DNA of 64,000 bases from Pseudomonas fluorescens (GTDB lineage: Bacteria; Pseudomonadota; Gammaproteobacteria; Pseudomonadales; Pseudomonadaceae). The notes under the pieces are model-generated. The model searched no databases. It saw only the letters and a list, made by a program, of their open reading frames with translations, and was not told where the DNA came from. Position numbers and translations under genes: made by a program. Shown piece by piece: positions 34,360 through 42,686 of this stretch; the stretch's first letter is position 1, and each line of letters starts with the position of its first letter. The stretch spans positions 1-64,000 of the forward strand of contig NZ_CABVHJ010000027.1 in the NCBI RefSeq assembly GCF_902497745.1. Reading direction: 5' to 3'.

Positions 34360-35136
34360 ATGTTTGAGCGTTTGCGTGAAGATATCCAGAGCGTATTCCA
34401 TCGAGACCCGGCGGCGCGTAACGCTTTTGAAGTCCTGACCTGCTACCCCGGCATGCATGCGATCTGGATTCATCGATTGGCCGGCATGCTCTGGCGTAAC
34501 GAGCTGAAGTGGCTGGCGCGGCTGGTGTCGAACTTCGGTCGCTGGTTGACCGGAATCGAGATTCACCCGGGCGCAAAAGTCGGTCGACGCTTCTTTATTG
34601 ACCATGGCATGGGCATCGTAATTGGTGAAACCGCCGAGATTGGCGATGATGTGACCATTTATCAGGGCGTGACTCTGGGTGGTACCAGTTGGAACAAAGG
34701 CAAACGTCACCCGACATTAGGCGATGGTGTGGTCGTGGGCGCGGGCGCCAAGGTGCTCGGTCCGTTCACGGTTGGCGCGGGTGCCAAAGTCGGCTCCAAT
34801 GCTGTCGTGACTAAAGAAGTGCCGCCGGGTGCCACTGTTGTCGGTATTCCTGGGCGAATCATCGTCAAGTCTGACGAAGAGCAGGACGCCAAGCGCAAGG
34901 CCATGGCCGAGAAGATCGGCTTCGATGCGTATGGCGTCAGCGAAGACATGCCCGACCCGGTGGCGCGCGCCATCGGTCAGTTGCTTGATCACCTGCAAGC
35001 GGTGGACGGGCGGCTTGAGGGGATGTGCGGCGCGTTGAAGGATCTGGGCAGCAATTACTGTGCGAAAGATCTGCCTGAGCTGCGTGAAGAAGACTTCGCA
35101 TGCGTCAAAGGCAAAGACGAGTCCAAAGCCAGCTAA
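34360..35136 (+). CDS. cysE: Serine O-acetyltransferase CysE
   Basis: CysE makes O-acetylserine from serine and acetyl-CoA, the first step to cysteine. An N-terminal helical region (MFERLREDIQSVFHRDPAARN) is followed by a left-handed beta-helix of hexapeptide repeats (about 65-170: IHPGAKVGRRFFIDHGMGIVIGETAEIGDDVTIYQGVTLGG). The catalytic His lies in FFIDHGMG. Tandem ATGs at 34357 and 34360 exist; the second has the better spacing to GGAAGGA and the family start. Its position just upstream of the isc genes, which need cysteine sulfur, is common in Pseudomonas. Confidence 0.94.
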   Translation: MFERLREDIQSVFHRDPAARNAFEVLTCYPGMHAIWIHRLAGMLWRNELKWLARLVSNFGRWLTGIEIHPGAKVGRRFFIDHGMGIVIGETAEIGDDVTIYQGVTLGGTSWNKGKRHPTLGDGVVVGAGAKVLGPFTVGAGAKVGSNAVVTKEVPPGATVVGIPGRIIVKSDEEQDAKRKAMAEKIGFDAYGVSEDMPDPVARAIGQLLDHLQAVDGRLEGMCGALKDLGSNYCAKDLPELREEDFACVKGKDESKAS

Positions 35137-35140
35137 GCCC

Positions 35141-35226
35141 TGTGTAGGAGCTGCCGCAGGCTGCGATCTTTTGATCTTATGGAAGGCAAAGTCAAAAGAT
35201 CGCAGCCTGCGGCAGCTCCTACACAG
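35141..35226. repeat. Inverted repeat of the AAAGATCGCAGCC type
   Basis: GTAGGAGCTGCCGCAGG...GATCTTTTGA and its reverse complement flank about 20 bases, between cysE and the isc promoter. Confidence 0.88.
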
Positions 35227-35293
35227 GCTTGCGCCGGCCGGTGTGCCATTACGCCGCAGACCCTGCTATCATTCGCGCGCTCTTTTGCGGGTA

Positions 35294-35350
35294 ATCCTGA
35301 CTAAAGTACTAGGTCTTAAAGTTGACTTAAATACTCGGGAATTGCATACT
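35294..35350 (+). promoter_or_regulatory. isc operon promoter with two IscR-like sites
   Basis: TTGACT (35322-35327), a 17-base spacer and CATACT (35345-35350) form a good sigma-70 promoter. CCTGACTAAAGTACTAGG (about 35296-35313) and GTTGACTTAAATACTCGG (35321-35338) both fit the type-1 IscR half-site pattern YYGACT-N4-YACTxGG. The second covers the -35, so Fe-S-loaded IscR would repress. Confidence 0.75.
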
Positions 35351-35381
35351 CGCCCCATTCTGAACTCCGTGGTAACTGTCC

Positions 35382-35873
35382 ATGCGACTGACTACAAAAG
35401 GCCGATACGCCGTGACCGCCATGCTTGACCTGGCGTTGCACGCGCAGCACGGGCCCGTGTCCCTGGCCGATATCTCCGAGCGCCAAGGCATCTCCCTGTC
35501 CTACCTCGAACAGCTGTTCGCCAAGCTGCGTCGCAGCAACCTGGTTTCCAGTGTTCGCGGCCCGGGTGGTGGCTACCAGTTGTCCCGCGACATGCAGGGT
35601 ATCCAGGTCGCCCAGGTGATCGATGCGGTAAACGAATCGGTCGATGCCACCAAATGCCAGGGCCAGGGCGATTGCCATTCCGGCGACACGTGCCTTACCC
35701 ATCATCTGTGGTGCGATTTGAGCCTGCAGATTCACGAATTTCTAAGTGGTATCAGCTTGGCTGATCTTGTGACTCGCCGTGAGGTGCAAGAAGTAGCCCA
35801 GCGTCAGGACCAGCGCCGTTGCAACAGCAAGGCGCCACGCCTGGACAAGATTGAAGCGTCCGCCGTCGAATGA
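35382..35873 (+). CDS. iscR: Fe-S cluster regulator IscR
   Basis: An Rrf2-family repressor (163 residues) that senses Fe-S supply and controls the isc operon. The N-terminal winged helix is MRLTTKGRYAVTAMLDLALHA, then ISERQGISLSYLEQLFAKLRR and SVRGPGGGYQLSR. The [2Fe-2S] ligands are three cysteines in KCQGQGDCHSGDTCLTHHLW. All are present, so autoregulation through the two promoter sites is expected. It is the first gene of the operon, 47 bases before iscS. Confidence 0.96.
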   Translation: MRLTTKGRYAVTAMLDLALHAQHGPVSLADISERQGISLSYLEQLFAKLRRSNLVSSVRGPGGGYQLSRDMQGIQVAQVIDAVNESVDATKCQGQGDCHSGDTCLTHHLWCDLSLQIHEFLSGISLADLVTRREVQEVAQRQDQRRCNSKAPRLDKIEASAVE

Positions 35874-35920
35874 CAGCCAGAGAGCTAGCGGCACGCCAGC
35901 CCTGATTTAGGAGATAGTCC

Positions 35921-37135
35921 ATGAAATTGCCGATTTACCTTGATTACTCTGCGACCACCCCGGTTGATCCGCGTGTTGCGCAAAAAATGAGTGAATGCCT
36001 GCTGGTCGACGGAAACTTCGGTAACCCGGCGTCCCGTTCCCACGTGTTCGGCTGGAAAGCTGAAGAGTCCGTCGAAAACGCCCGTCGTCAGGTGGCCGAT
36101 CTGGTCAACGCCGATCCGCGCGAAATCGTCTGGACCTCCGGTGCCACCGAATCCGACAACCTGGCAATCAAGGGGGCGGCGCATTTCTATGGCTCCAAGG
36201 GCAAGCACCTGATCACCTCCAAGATCGAGCACAAGGCTGTCCTCGACACCATGCGCCAACTGGAGCGTGAAGGTTTCGAGGTCACCTACCTCGAGCCGAC
36301 CGAAGACGGTCTGATCACTCCGGCCATGATTGAAGCGGCACTGCGCGAAGACACCATTCTGGTCTCCGTGATGCACGTGAACAACGAAATCGGCACCGTC
36401 AACGACATCGCAGCGATCGGCGAAATGCTCCGCGCCAAGGGCATTCTGTTCCACGTCGACGCCGCTCAGTCCACTGGCAAGGTCGAGATCGACCTGCAGA
36501 AACTGAAAGTCGACATGATGTCGTTCTCCGCCCACAAAACCTACGGCCCTAAAGGCATCGGCGCGCTGTACGTCAGCCGCAAGCCGCGTGTGCGCATCGA
36601 AGCGACCATGCACGGCGGCGGTCACGAGCGTGGCATGCGTTCCGGCACCCTGGCGACCCACCAGATCGTCGGCATGGGTGAAGCGTTCCGTGTAGCCAAA
36701 GAAGACATGGCGGCTGAAAACGTCCGTATCAAAGCCTTGAGCGACCGCTTCTACAAGCAGGTCGAGCATCTGGAAGAGCTGTACGTCAACGGCAGCCTGA
36801 CCGCCCGCGTTCCGCACAACCTGAACCTGAGCTTCAACTACGTTGAAGGCGAGTCGCTGATCATGGCGCTCAAGGATCTGGCGGTATCGTCCGGTTCGGC
36901 GTGCACTTCGGCGTCGCTGGAGCCTTCGTACGTACTGCGCGCCCTGGGCCGCAACGACGAACTGGCACACAGCTCGATCCGCTTCACCTTCGGCCGTTTC
37001 ACCACCGAAGAAGAAATCGACTACGCCGCGCAGAAAGTCTGCGAGGCCGTTACCAAGCTGCGCGCTCTGTCGCCGCTGTGGGACATGTACAAAGACGGCG
37101 TCGATATCTCGAAAATCGAGTGGGCGGCACACTAA
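35921..37135 (+). CDS. iscS: Cysteine desulfurase IscS
   Basis: This PLP enzyme takes sulfur from cysteine and passes it to IscU and to tRNA-thiolation proteins. It has 404 residues. Motifs are YLDYSATTPVD, TSGATESDNLAIKG, VDAAQSTGK, the PLP lysine in FSAHKTYGPKGIGALY and the persulfide cysteine in VSSGSACTSASLEPSYVLRALG. The length matches the family. The gap of about 100 bases to iscU contains no gene. Confidence 0.97.
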   Translation: MKLPIYLDYSATTPVDPRVAQKMSECLLVDGNFGNPASRSHVFGWKAEESVENARRQVADLVNADPREIVWTSGATESDNLAIKGAAHFYGSKGKHLITSKIEHKAVLDTMRQLEREGFEVTYLEPTEDGLITPAMIEAALREDTILVSVMHVNNEIGTVNDIAAIGEMLRAKGILFHVDAAQSTGKVEIDLQKLKVDMMSFSAHKTYGPKGIGALYVSRKPRVRIEATMHGGGHERGMRSGTLATHQIVGMGEAFRVAKEDMAAENVRIKALSDRFYKQVEHLEELYVNGSLTARVPHNLNLSFNYVEGESLIMALKDLAVSSGSACTSASLEPSYVLRALGRNDELAHSSIRFTFGRFTTEEEIDYAAQKVCEAVTKLRALSPLWDMYKDGVDISKIEWAAH

Positions 37136-37236
37136 ATATAGAAGCCGCCAGATACAGATCCTGTAGCGACGCGGCGGTTTACGCAGCGCAGTTGCAGGGT
37201 CTCAAGAGCGGCCCTGATGAGTGAGGATTGAGAATC

Positions 37237-37623
37237 ATGGCTTACAGCGAAAAGGTCATCGACCACTACGAAAACCCGCGCAACGTCGGCAAGATGAACG
37301 CGGAAGATCCTGATGTCGGCACCGGCATGGTCGGCGCTCCGGCGTGCGGCGATGTGATGCGTCTGCAAATCAAGGTCAACGACGCTGGCATCATCGAAGA
37401 TGCCAAGTTCAAGACCTACGGCTGCGGTTCGGCTATCGCTTCCAGCTCCCTCGCCACCGAGTGGATGAAGGGCAAGACCCTGGACGAAGCAGAAACCATC
37501 AAGAACACTCAGCTGGCCGAAGAACTGGCCCTGCCGCCAGTGAAAATTCACTGCTCGGTACTGGCTGAAGACGCTATCAAAGCGGCTGTTCGCGATTACA
37601 AGCAGAAGAAAGGCTTGATCTGA
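37237..37623 (+). CDS. iscU: Fe-S cluster scaffold IscU
   Basis: A 128-residue scaffold on which [2Fe-2S] clusters are assembled. The three cysteine ligands are in APACGDVM, KTYGCGSAIASSS and KIHCSVLAEDA. The Asp next to the first cysteine (CGD) is present. The HscA-recognition motif LPPVK is visible just before the last cysteine. The start at 37237 (MAYSEKVIDHYENPRNVG) has a GAGG ribosome binding site; a codon three residues upstream is ignored. Confidence 0.97.
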   Translation: MAYSEKVIDHYENPRNVGKMNAEDPDVGTGMVGAPACGDVMRLQIKVNDAGIIEDAKFKTYGCGSAIASSSLATEWMKGKTLDEAETIKNTQLAEELALPPVKIHCSVLAEDAIKAAVRDYKQKKGLI

Positions 37624-37657
37624 CTTTCTGGATTTGGCGACGAGTAAGGAGTCACCG

Positions 37658-37981
37658 ATGGCTATCAGCATGACAGAAGCGGCTGCTCGACACGTGCGGC
37701 GCTCCCTCGACGGGCGCGGCAAAGGTGAAGGGATTCGTCTGGGTGTTCGCACCACAGGCTGTTCCGGCCTTGCCTACGTGCTGGAGTTTGTCGACGAGGT
37801 GGTTGCAGAGGATCAGGTGTTCGAAAGTCACGGCGAAAAAGTGATCATCGACCCGAAAAGCCTGGCCTACCTGGACGGCACCGAGCTCGATTTCGTCAAG
37901 GAAGGGTTGAACGAAGGCTTCAAGTTCAACAACCCCAACGTACGCGGTGAATGTGGCTGCGGCGAAAGCTTCAACATCTGA
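37658..37981 (+). CDS. iscA: A-type Fe-S carrier IscA
   Basis: A 107-residue A-type carrier. The three conserved cysteines are in RTTGCSGLAYVLEF and the C-terminal GECGCGESFNI. The start at 37658 (MAISMTEAAARHV) has a GGAG ribosome binding site; the frame is open upstream to 37634. It follows iscU by 34 bases. Confidence 0.96.
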   Translation: MAISMTEAAARHVRRSLDGRGKGEGIRLGVRTTGCSGLAYVLEFVDEVVAEDQVFESHGEKVIIDPKSLAYLDGTELDFVKEGLNEGFKFNNPNVRGECGCGESFNI

Positions 37982-37989
37982 GGCTTGTC

Positions 37990-38511
37990 GTGGGTATTCC
38001 TTGTCATTTCGCTTTATTCGAGCTGCAACCGGGTTTCCGTCTGGATCTCGAGCAGTTGGCCACGCGCTATCGTGAGTTGGCGCGCGGCGTTCATCCTGAC
38101 CGCTTTGCCGACGCTTCCGAGCGTGAGCAGCGGTCGGCACTCGAGCAGTCTGCACGGCTCAACGACGCCTATCAGACGCTCAAGAGTCCGGCCCAGCGTG
38201 CACGCTACCTGCTGACCATCAGCGGGCATGAAGTGCCGATGGAAGTCACGGTCCATGACCCCGAGTTTCTTCTGCAGCAGATGCAATGGCGCGAAGAGCT
38301 CGAAGACCTCCAGGACAGTGCCGACCTTGACGGTGTCGCGGTGTTCAAGCGGCGCTTGAAAGTGGCTCAGGAAGAACTCAATGAAAGCTTCGCAGCCTGT
38401 TGGGATGATGCGGCGCAACGCGAACAGGCCGAACGCCTGATGCGGCGCATGCAGTTCCTTGACAAGCTCACCTACGAAGTGCGCCAGTTAGAAGAGCGCC
38501 TCGACGATTAA
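37990..38511 (+). CDS. hscB: Co-chaperone HscB
   Basis: A J-domain protein (173 residues) that delivers IscU to the Hsp70 HscA. The J-domain carries the HPD tripeptide in LARGVHPDRFADASE (about residues 30-45), and the C-terminal three-helix domain binds IscU (LLQQMQWREELEDLQD, FLDKLTYEVRQLEERLDD). The most likely start is a GTG at 37990 (VGIPCHFALFELQP), eight bases after iscA. Confidence 0.94.
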   Translation: MGIPCHFALFELQPGFRLDLEQLATRYRELARGVHPDRFADASEREQRSALEQSARLNDAYQTLKSPAQRARYLLTISGHEVPMEVTVHDPEFLLQQMQWREELEDLQDSADLDGVAVFKRRLKVAQEELNESFAACWDDAAQREQAERLMRRMQFLDKLTYEVRQLEERLDD

Positions 38512-38562
38512 CCCAGTGCCGCTCCGGTCGCACGCCTGATATACAGATAAGTCCTGATCACG

Positions 38563-40428
38563 ATGGCCCTACTGCAGATCGCCGAACCCGGCCAAAGTCC
38601 TCAACCGCACCAGCGTCGTCTGGCTGTGGGGATCGACTTGGGCACTACCAATTCGCTGGTCGCTGCGTTGCGCAGTGGTCTTTCCGAGCCGCTGGCTGAC
38701 GCAAACGGGCAGGTAATCCTGCCGTCCGCTGTGCGTTACCACGCCGATCGCGTCGAAGTCGGCGAGTCGGCCAAGCTGGCCGCCGCTTCCGATCCTTTGA
38801 ACACCGTGCTGTCGGTCAAGCGCTTGATGGGTCGTGGTCTGTCCGATGTCAAGCAATTGGGCGAGCAACTGCCATACCGCTTTGTCGGTGGCGAGTCGCA
38901 CATGCCGTTCATCGACACCGTGCAGGGCCCGAAAAGCCCGGTCGAAGTCTCCGCCGATATCCTCAAGGTTCTGCGTCAGCGCGCTGAAGCGACGTTGGGT
39001 GGTGAACTGGTTGGCGCGGTGATCACCGTTCCAGCGTATTTCGACGATGCCCAGCGTCAAGCCACCAAAGATGCGGCCAAATTGGCCGGTCTGAACGTGC
39101 TGCGTTTGCTCAATGAGCCGACTGCGGCCGCTGTGGCGTACGGTCTGGATCAACACGCTGAAGGCCTGGTTGCCATTTATGACCTGGGCGGCGGTACTTT
39201 CGATATCTCTATTCTGCGTCTGACCGGCGGTGTTTTCGAAGTTCTGGCCACTGGCGGCGACAGCGCGCTGGGCGGTGATGACTTCGATCACGCGATTGCC
39301 GGCTGGATCATCGAGAGCGCGGGCCTGTCCGCCGATCTCGATCCGGGCGCACAACGCAATCTGCTGCAAACCGCTTGCGCAGCCAAAGAAGCCCTGACCG
39401 ACTCGGCCAGCGTTGAAGTGGCCTATGGCGACTGGAAAGCACAGCTGACCCGCGAAGCCTTCGATGCGCTGATCGAGCCAATGGTCGCGCGTAGCCTGAA
39501 AGCCTGCCGCCGCGCTGTTCGTGATTCCGGTATCGAGCTGGAAGACGTGCACGCCGTGGTCATGGTCGGCGGTTCGACCCGCGTTCCGCGTGTTCGCGAA
39601 GCCGTTGCCGAAGCCTTCGGGCGTCAACCTCTGACTGAAATCGATCCGGATCAAGTGGTGGCCATCGGTGCTGCGATCCAGGCTGATACGCTGGCGGGCA
39701 ACAAGCGTGATGGCGGCGAACTGCTGCTGCTCGACGTGATTCCGCTGTCCCTGGGGCTGGAGACCATGGGTGGCTTGATGGAGAAGGTGATTCCGCGCAA
39801 CACCACCATCCCCGTCGCGCGCGCTCAGGATTTCACCACTTATAAAGACGGCCAGTCGGCCATGGCGATCCACGTCCTGCAGGGTGAGCGCGAGCTGATC
39901 AGTGACTGCCGTTCGCTGGCACGCTTCGAATTGCGCGGCATTCCAGCAATGGTCGCCGGAGCAGCGAAGATTCGCGTGACCTTCCAGGTCGATGCCGACG
40001 GTCTGCTCAACGTTTCTGCCCGTGAACTGGGTTCCGGCGTTGAGGCGAGCATTCAGGTCAAGCCTTCCTACGGTCTGACCGACGGCGAAATCGCCAAGAT
40101 GCTGAAAGATTCGTTCCAGCACGCCAACGACGATAAGGTCGCCCGCGTTCTGCGTGAGCAGCAAGTCGATGCCCAGCGCCTGATCGAAGCGGTGCAGGGC
40201 GCTCTTGAGGTTGATGGCGAGCGTTTGCTCGACGCCGAAGAGCGCATGGTTATCGACCTGCAGCTGCAGGAACTGGCCGAACTGATGAAAGGTACTGATG
40301 GTTACGCCATCGAGCAGCAGACCAAGCGTCTGTCGCAAGTGACCGATGCTTTTGCTGCCCGCCGCATGGATCTGACGGTGAAAGCCGCTCTGTCGGGGCG
40401 CAATCTGAATGAAATCGAGGATATCTGA
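38563..40428 (+). CDS. hscA: Fe-S assembly Hsp70 chaperone HscA
   Basis: A specialised Hsp70 (621 residues) that releases clusters from IscU. The nucleotide-binding domain has GIDLGTTNSLVA, VPAYFDDAQRQATKDAAKLAG, IYDLGGGTFDISIL and VVMVGGSTRVPRVREAV. The substrate-binding domain starts near LLLLDVIPLSLGLETMGG. Its last two bases overlap the fdx start (TGATG), which implies coupling. Confidence 0.97.
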   Translation: MALLQIAEPGQSPQPHQRRLAVGIDLGTTNSLVAALRSGLSEPLADANGQVILPSAVRYHADRVEVGESAKLAAASDPLNTVLSVKRLMGRGLSDVKQLGEQLPYRFVGGESHMPFIDTVQGPKSPVEVSADILKVLRQRAEATLGGELVGAVITVPAYFDDAQRQATKDAAKLAGLNVLRLLNEPTAAAVAYGLDQHAEGLVAIYDLGGGTFDISILRLTGGVFEVLATGGDSALGGDDFDHAIAGWIIESAGLSADLDPGAQRNLLQTACAAKEALTDSASVEVAYGDWKAQLTREAFDALIEPMVARSLKACRRAVRDSGIELEDVHAVVMVGGSTRVPRVREAVAEAFGRQPLTEIDPDQVVAIGAAIQADTLAGNKRDGGELLLLDVIPLSLGLETMGGLMEKVIPRNTTIPVARAQDFTTYKDGQSAMAIHVLQGERELISDCRSLARFELRGIPAMVAGAAKIRVTFQVDADGLLNVSARELGSGVEASIQVKPSYGLTDGEIAKMLKDSFQHANDDKVARVLREQQVDAQRLIEAVQGALEVDGERLLDAEERMVIDLQLQELAELMKGTDGYAIEQQTKRLSQVTDAFAARRMDLTVKAALSGRNLNEIEDI

Positions 40429-40769
40429 TGCCGCAGGTCATTTTTCTGCCCCACGAGAAGTTCTGCCCTGAAGGCATGGTGGTCGAGGCTGAGCCCGGCA
40501 CCTCTATTCTCGAACTGGCCCACGAACACCACATCGAGATGGAAAGCGCCTGCGGCGGCGTCTGCGCTTGCACTACGTGCCACTGCATCATCCGCGAGGG
40601 TTTCGACTCGATGGAAGAGGCTGACGAGCTGGAAGAAGATTTCCTCGATCGTGCCTGGGGCCTGGAAGCGCAATCGCGTCTGGCTTGCCAGGCGATCGTC
40701 GGTGAAGAAGATATCACCGTCGAAATTCCGAAATATTCGCTTAACCATGCGGCCGAAGCGCCGCACTGA
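40428..40769 (+). CDS. fdx: ISC-type [2Fe-2S] ferredoxin
   Basis: A 113-residue adrenodoxin-type ferredoxin that supplies electrons for cluster assembly. The ligands are the three clustered cysteines of SACGGVCACTTCHCII plus the distant cysteine in SRLACQAIVG. The start overlaps the hscA stop. The N-terminus is MPQVIFLPHEKFCPEG, as in homologues. Confidence 0.96.
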   Translation: MPQVIFLPHEKFCPEGMVVEAEPGTSILELAHEHHIEMESACGGVCACTTCHCIIREGFDSMEEADELEEDFLDRAWGLEAQSRLACQAIVGEEDITVEIPKYSLNHAAEAPH

Positions 40770-40783
40770 CTGGTAAGACTGTC

Positions 40784-40984
40784 ATGAGCTACGGTTGGAA
40801 TGATGTTCAACGTATTGCAGAAGAACTGGCTGAGGCCAAGCCGGGCGTAGACCCGTTTTCTGTCAATTTCGTCGATCTGCAGCAATGGATCAAAGAGCTG
40901 CCGGATTTTGACAATACCTCTGGCCGTGTCGGCGAGAAGGTGTTGGAGGCGGTTCAGACGCTCTGGGCCAAAGAATTGGACTGA
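40784..40984 (+). CDS. iscX: Fe-S assembly adaptor IscX
   Basis: A 66-residue acidic helical protein (YGWNDVQRIAEELAEAKPGVDPFSVNFVDLQQWI) that binds IscS and iron and modulates the assembly rate. It is the last gene of the isc operon, 14 bases after fdx, and is followed by the hairpin at 41013. Confidence 0.95.
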   Translation: MSYGWNDVQRIAEELAEAKPGVDPFSVNFVDLQQWIKELPDFDNTSGRVGEKVLEAVQTLWAKELD

Positions 40985-41012
40985 TCGTCTCGCAGGTTAG
41001 GCAATACCCAAG

Positions 41013-41041
41013 AACCCGCGTATAATTCGCGGGTTTAATTT
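41013..41041 (+). terminator. isc terminator hairpin containing the ndk -10 element
   Basis: AACCCGCG (41013-41020) pairs with CGCGGGTT (41028-41035), and TAATTTTT follows, giving an intrinsic terminator. Its loop is TATAATT, a perfect -10 hexamer placed 51 bases before the ndk start. The -35 region is weak (TTAGGC near 40997). Confidence 0.7.
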
Positions 41042-41071
41042 TTCGCAAATTACCGTTTCTGGAGTTACACC

Positions 41072-41497
41072 ATGGCTGTTCAACGCACTTTCTCCATCAT
41101 CAAGCCTGACGCTGTTGCAAAAAACGTCATCGGCGAAATCACCACTCGTTTCGAAAAAGCCGGCCTGCGCGTTGTAGCTTCGAAACTGAAGCAACTGTCC
41201 AAAGCTGAAGCTGAAGGCTTCTACGCTGAGCACAGCGCTCGTGGTTTCTTCGGCGACCTGGTTGCTTTCATGATCTCCGGTCCTGTTGTTGTTCAGGTTC
41301 TGGAAGGCGAAAACGCTATCGCTCTGAACCGTGAGCTGATGGGCGCTACCAACCCTAAAGAAGCTGCTGCCGGTACCATCCGCGCTGACTTCGCTGATTC
41401 CATCGACGCCAACGCTGTTCACGGTTCGGACTCCGAAGCCGCAGCTGCTCGTGAAATCTCGTACTTCTTCGCAGCTACTGAAGTAACCACTCGCTAA
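41072..41497 (+). CDS. ndk: Nucleoside diphosphate kinase
   Basis: Ndk equilibrates nucleoside tri- and diphosphates by a phosphohistidine intermediate. It has 141 residues. The active-site histidine lies in DANAVHGSDSEAAA, and the nucleotide-binding N-terminus is AVQRTFSIIKPDAVAKN. Codon use is strongly biased (highly expressed gene). The rlmN start is 28 bases downstream. Confidence 0.97.
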   Translation: MAVQRTFSIIKPDAVAKNVIGEITTRFEKAGLRVVASKLKQLSKAEAEGFYAEHSARGFFGDLVAFMISGPVVVQVLEGENAIALNRELMGATNPKEAAAGTIRADFADSIDANAVHGSDSEAAAAREISYFFAATEVTTR

Positions 41498-41525
41498 GCA
41501 TTGGCTTAAGAGTGAAGGTGAATCC

Positions 41526-42674
41526 ATGACTACATCGACTGTAAAAACCAACCTGCTGGGTCTGACTCAACAGGAAATGGAAAAATTCTTCGACTCAATC
41601 GGGGAGAAGCGTTTCCGTGCCGGTCAGGTAATGAAATGGATTCACCACTTTGGCGTCGATGATTTCGACGCCATGACGAACGTCAGCAAGGCCTTGCGCG
41701 ACAAGCTCAAGGCTATTGCTGAGGTCCGTGGTCCGGAAGTGGTCAGCGAGGACATCTCCAGCGACGGCACCCGTAAGTGGGTGGTGCGCGTGGCGTCCGG
41801 CAGCTGCGTCGAGACCGTGTACATTCCCCAGGGCAAACGCGGCACTCTGTGCGTTTCGTCCCAGGCAGGCTGTGCCCTGGATTGCAGTTTCTGCTCCACC
41901 GGCAAGCAAGGCTTCAACAGCAACCTCACCGCCGCCGAAGTCATCGGTCAGGTGTGGATTGCCAACAAATCTTTTGGCAGTGTCCCGGCAACCGTCGACC
42001 GTGCCATCACCAACGTGGTGATGATGGGCATGGGTGAGCCGCTGCTGAACTTCGACAACGTCGTCGCCGCCATGCATCTGATGATGGATGACCTCGGCTA
42101 CGGGATCTCCAAGCGCCGCGTGACCCTGTCCACCTCGGGTGTGGTGCCGATGATCGATGAGCTGGCCAAGCACATCGACGTTTCCCTGGCGTTGTCCCTG
42201 CACGCACCGAATGACGCATTGCGTAACCAATTGGTGCCGATCAACAAGAAGTATCCGCTTAAGATGCTGCTCGAGTCGTGCCAGCGCTATATGTCCGCCC
42301 TTGGCGAGAAACGTGTGCTGACCATCGAGTACACCTTGCTCAAGGACATCAACGACAAGGTCGAGCACGCCGTTGAGATGATCGAGCTGCTGAAGAACAT
42401 TCCGTGCAAGATCAACCTGATTCCGTTCAACCCGTTCCCGCATTCCGGGTACGAGCGCCCGAGCAACAACGCGATCCGTCGTTTCCAGGATCAGTTGCAT
42501 CAGGCCGGTTTCAACGTCACTGTCCGCACCACCCGTGGTGAAGACATCGACGCCGCATGTGGTCAATTGGTAGGGCAGGTGCTGGATCGCACCCGTCGCA
42601 GCGAACGTTACATCGCCGTGCGTGAGTTGAGCGCCGACAGCGATCTGGCACAGAACGCCGCGAACACTAACTAA
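41526..42674 (+). CDS. rlmN: Dual-specificity 23S rRNA/tRNA adenine-C2 methyltransferase RlmN
   Basis: A radical-SAM enzyme that methylates A2503 of 23S rRNA and A37 of some tRNAs. It has 382 residues. The 4Fe-4S motif is CALDCSFCSTGKQGF (CxxxCxxC). The second active cysteine lies near the end in RGEDIDAACGQL, and SAM contacts include MGMGEPLLNFDNV. It is followed after 12 bases by pilW. Confidence 0.96.
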   Translation: MTTSTVKTNLLGLTQQEMEKFFDSIGEKRFRAGQVMKWIHHFGVDDFDAMTNVSKALRDKLKAIAEVRGPEVVSEDISSDGTRKWVVRVASGSCVETVYIPQGKRGTLCVSSQAGCALDCSFCSTGKQGFNSNLTAAEVIGQVWIANKSFGSVPATVDRAITNVVMMGMGEPLLNFDNVVAAMHLMMDDLGYGISKRRVTLSTSGVVPMIDELAKHIDVSLALSLHAPNDALRNQLVPINKKYPLKMLLESCQRYMSALGEKRVLTIEYTLLKDINDKVEHAVEMIELLKNIPCKINLIPFNPFPHSGYERPSNNAIRRFQDQLHQAGFNVTVRTTRGEDIDAACGQLVGQVLDRTRRSERYIAVRELSADSDLAQNAANTN

Positions 42675-42686
42675 GAGAGGATCTCT

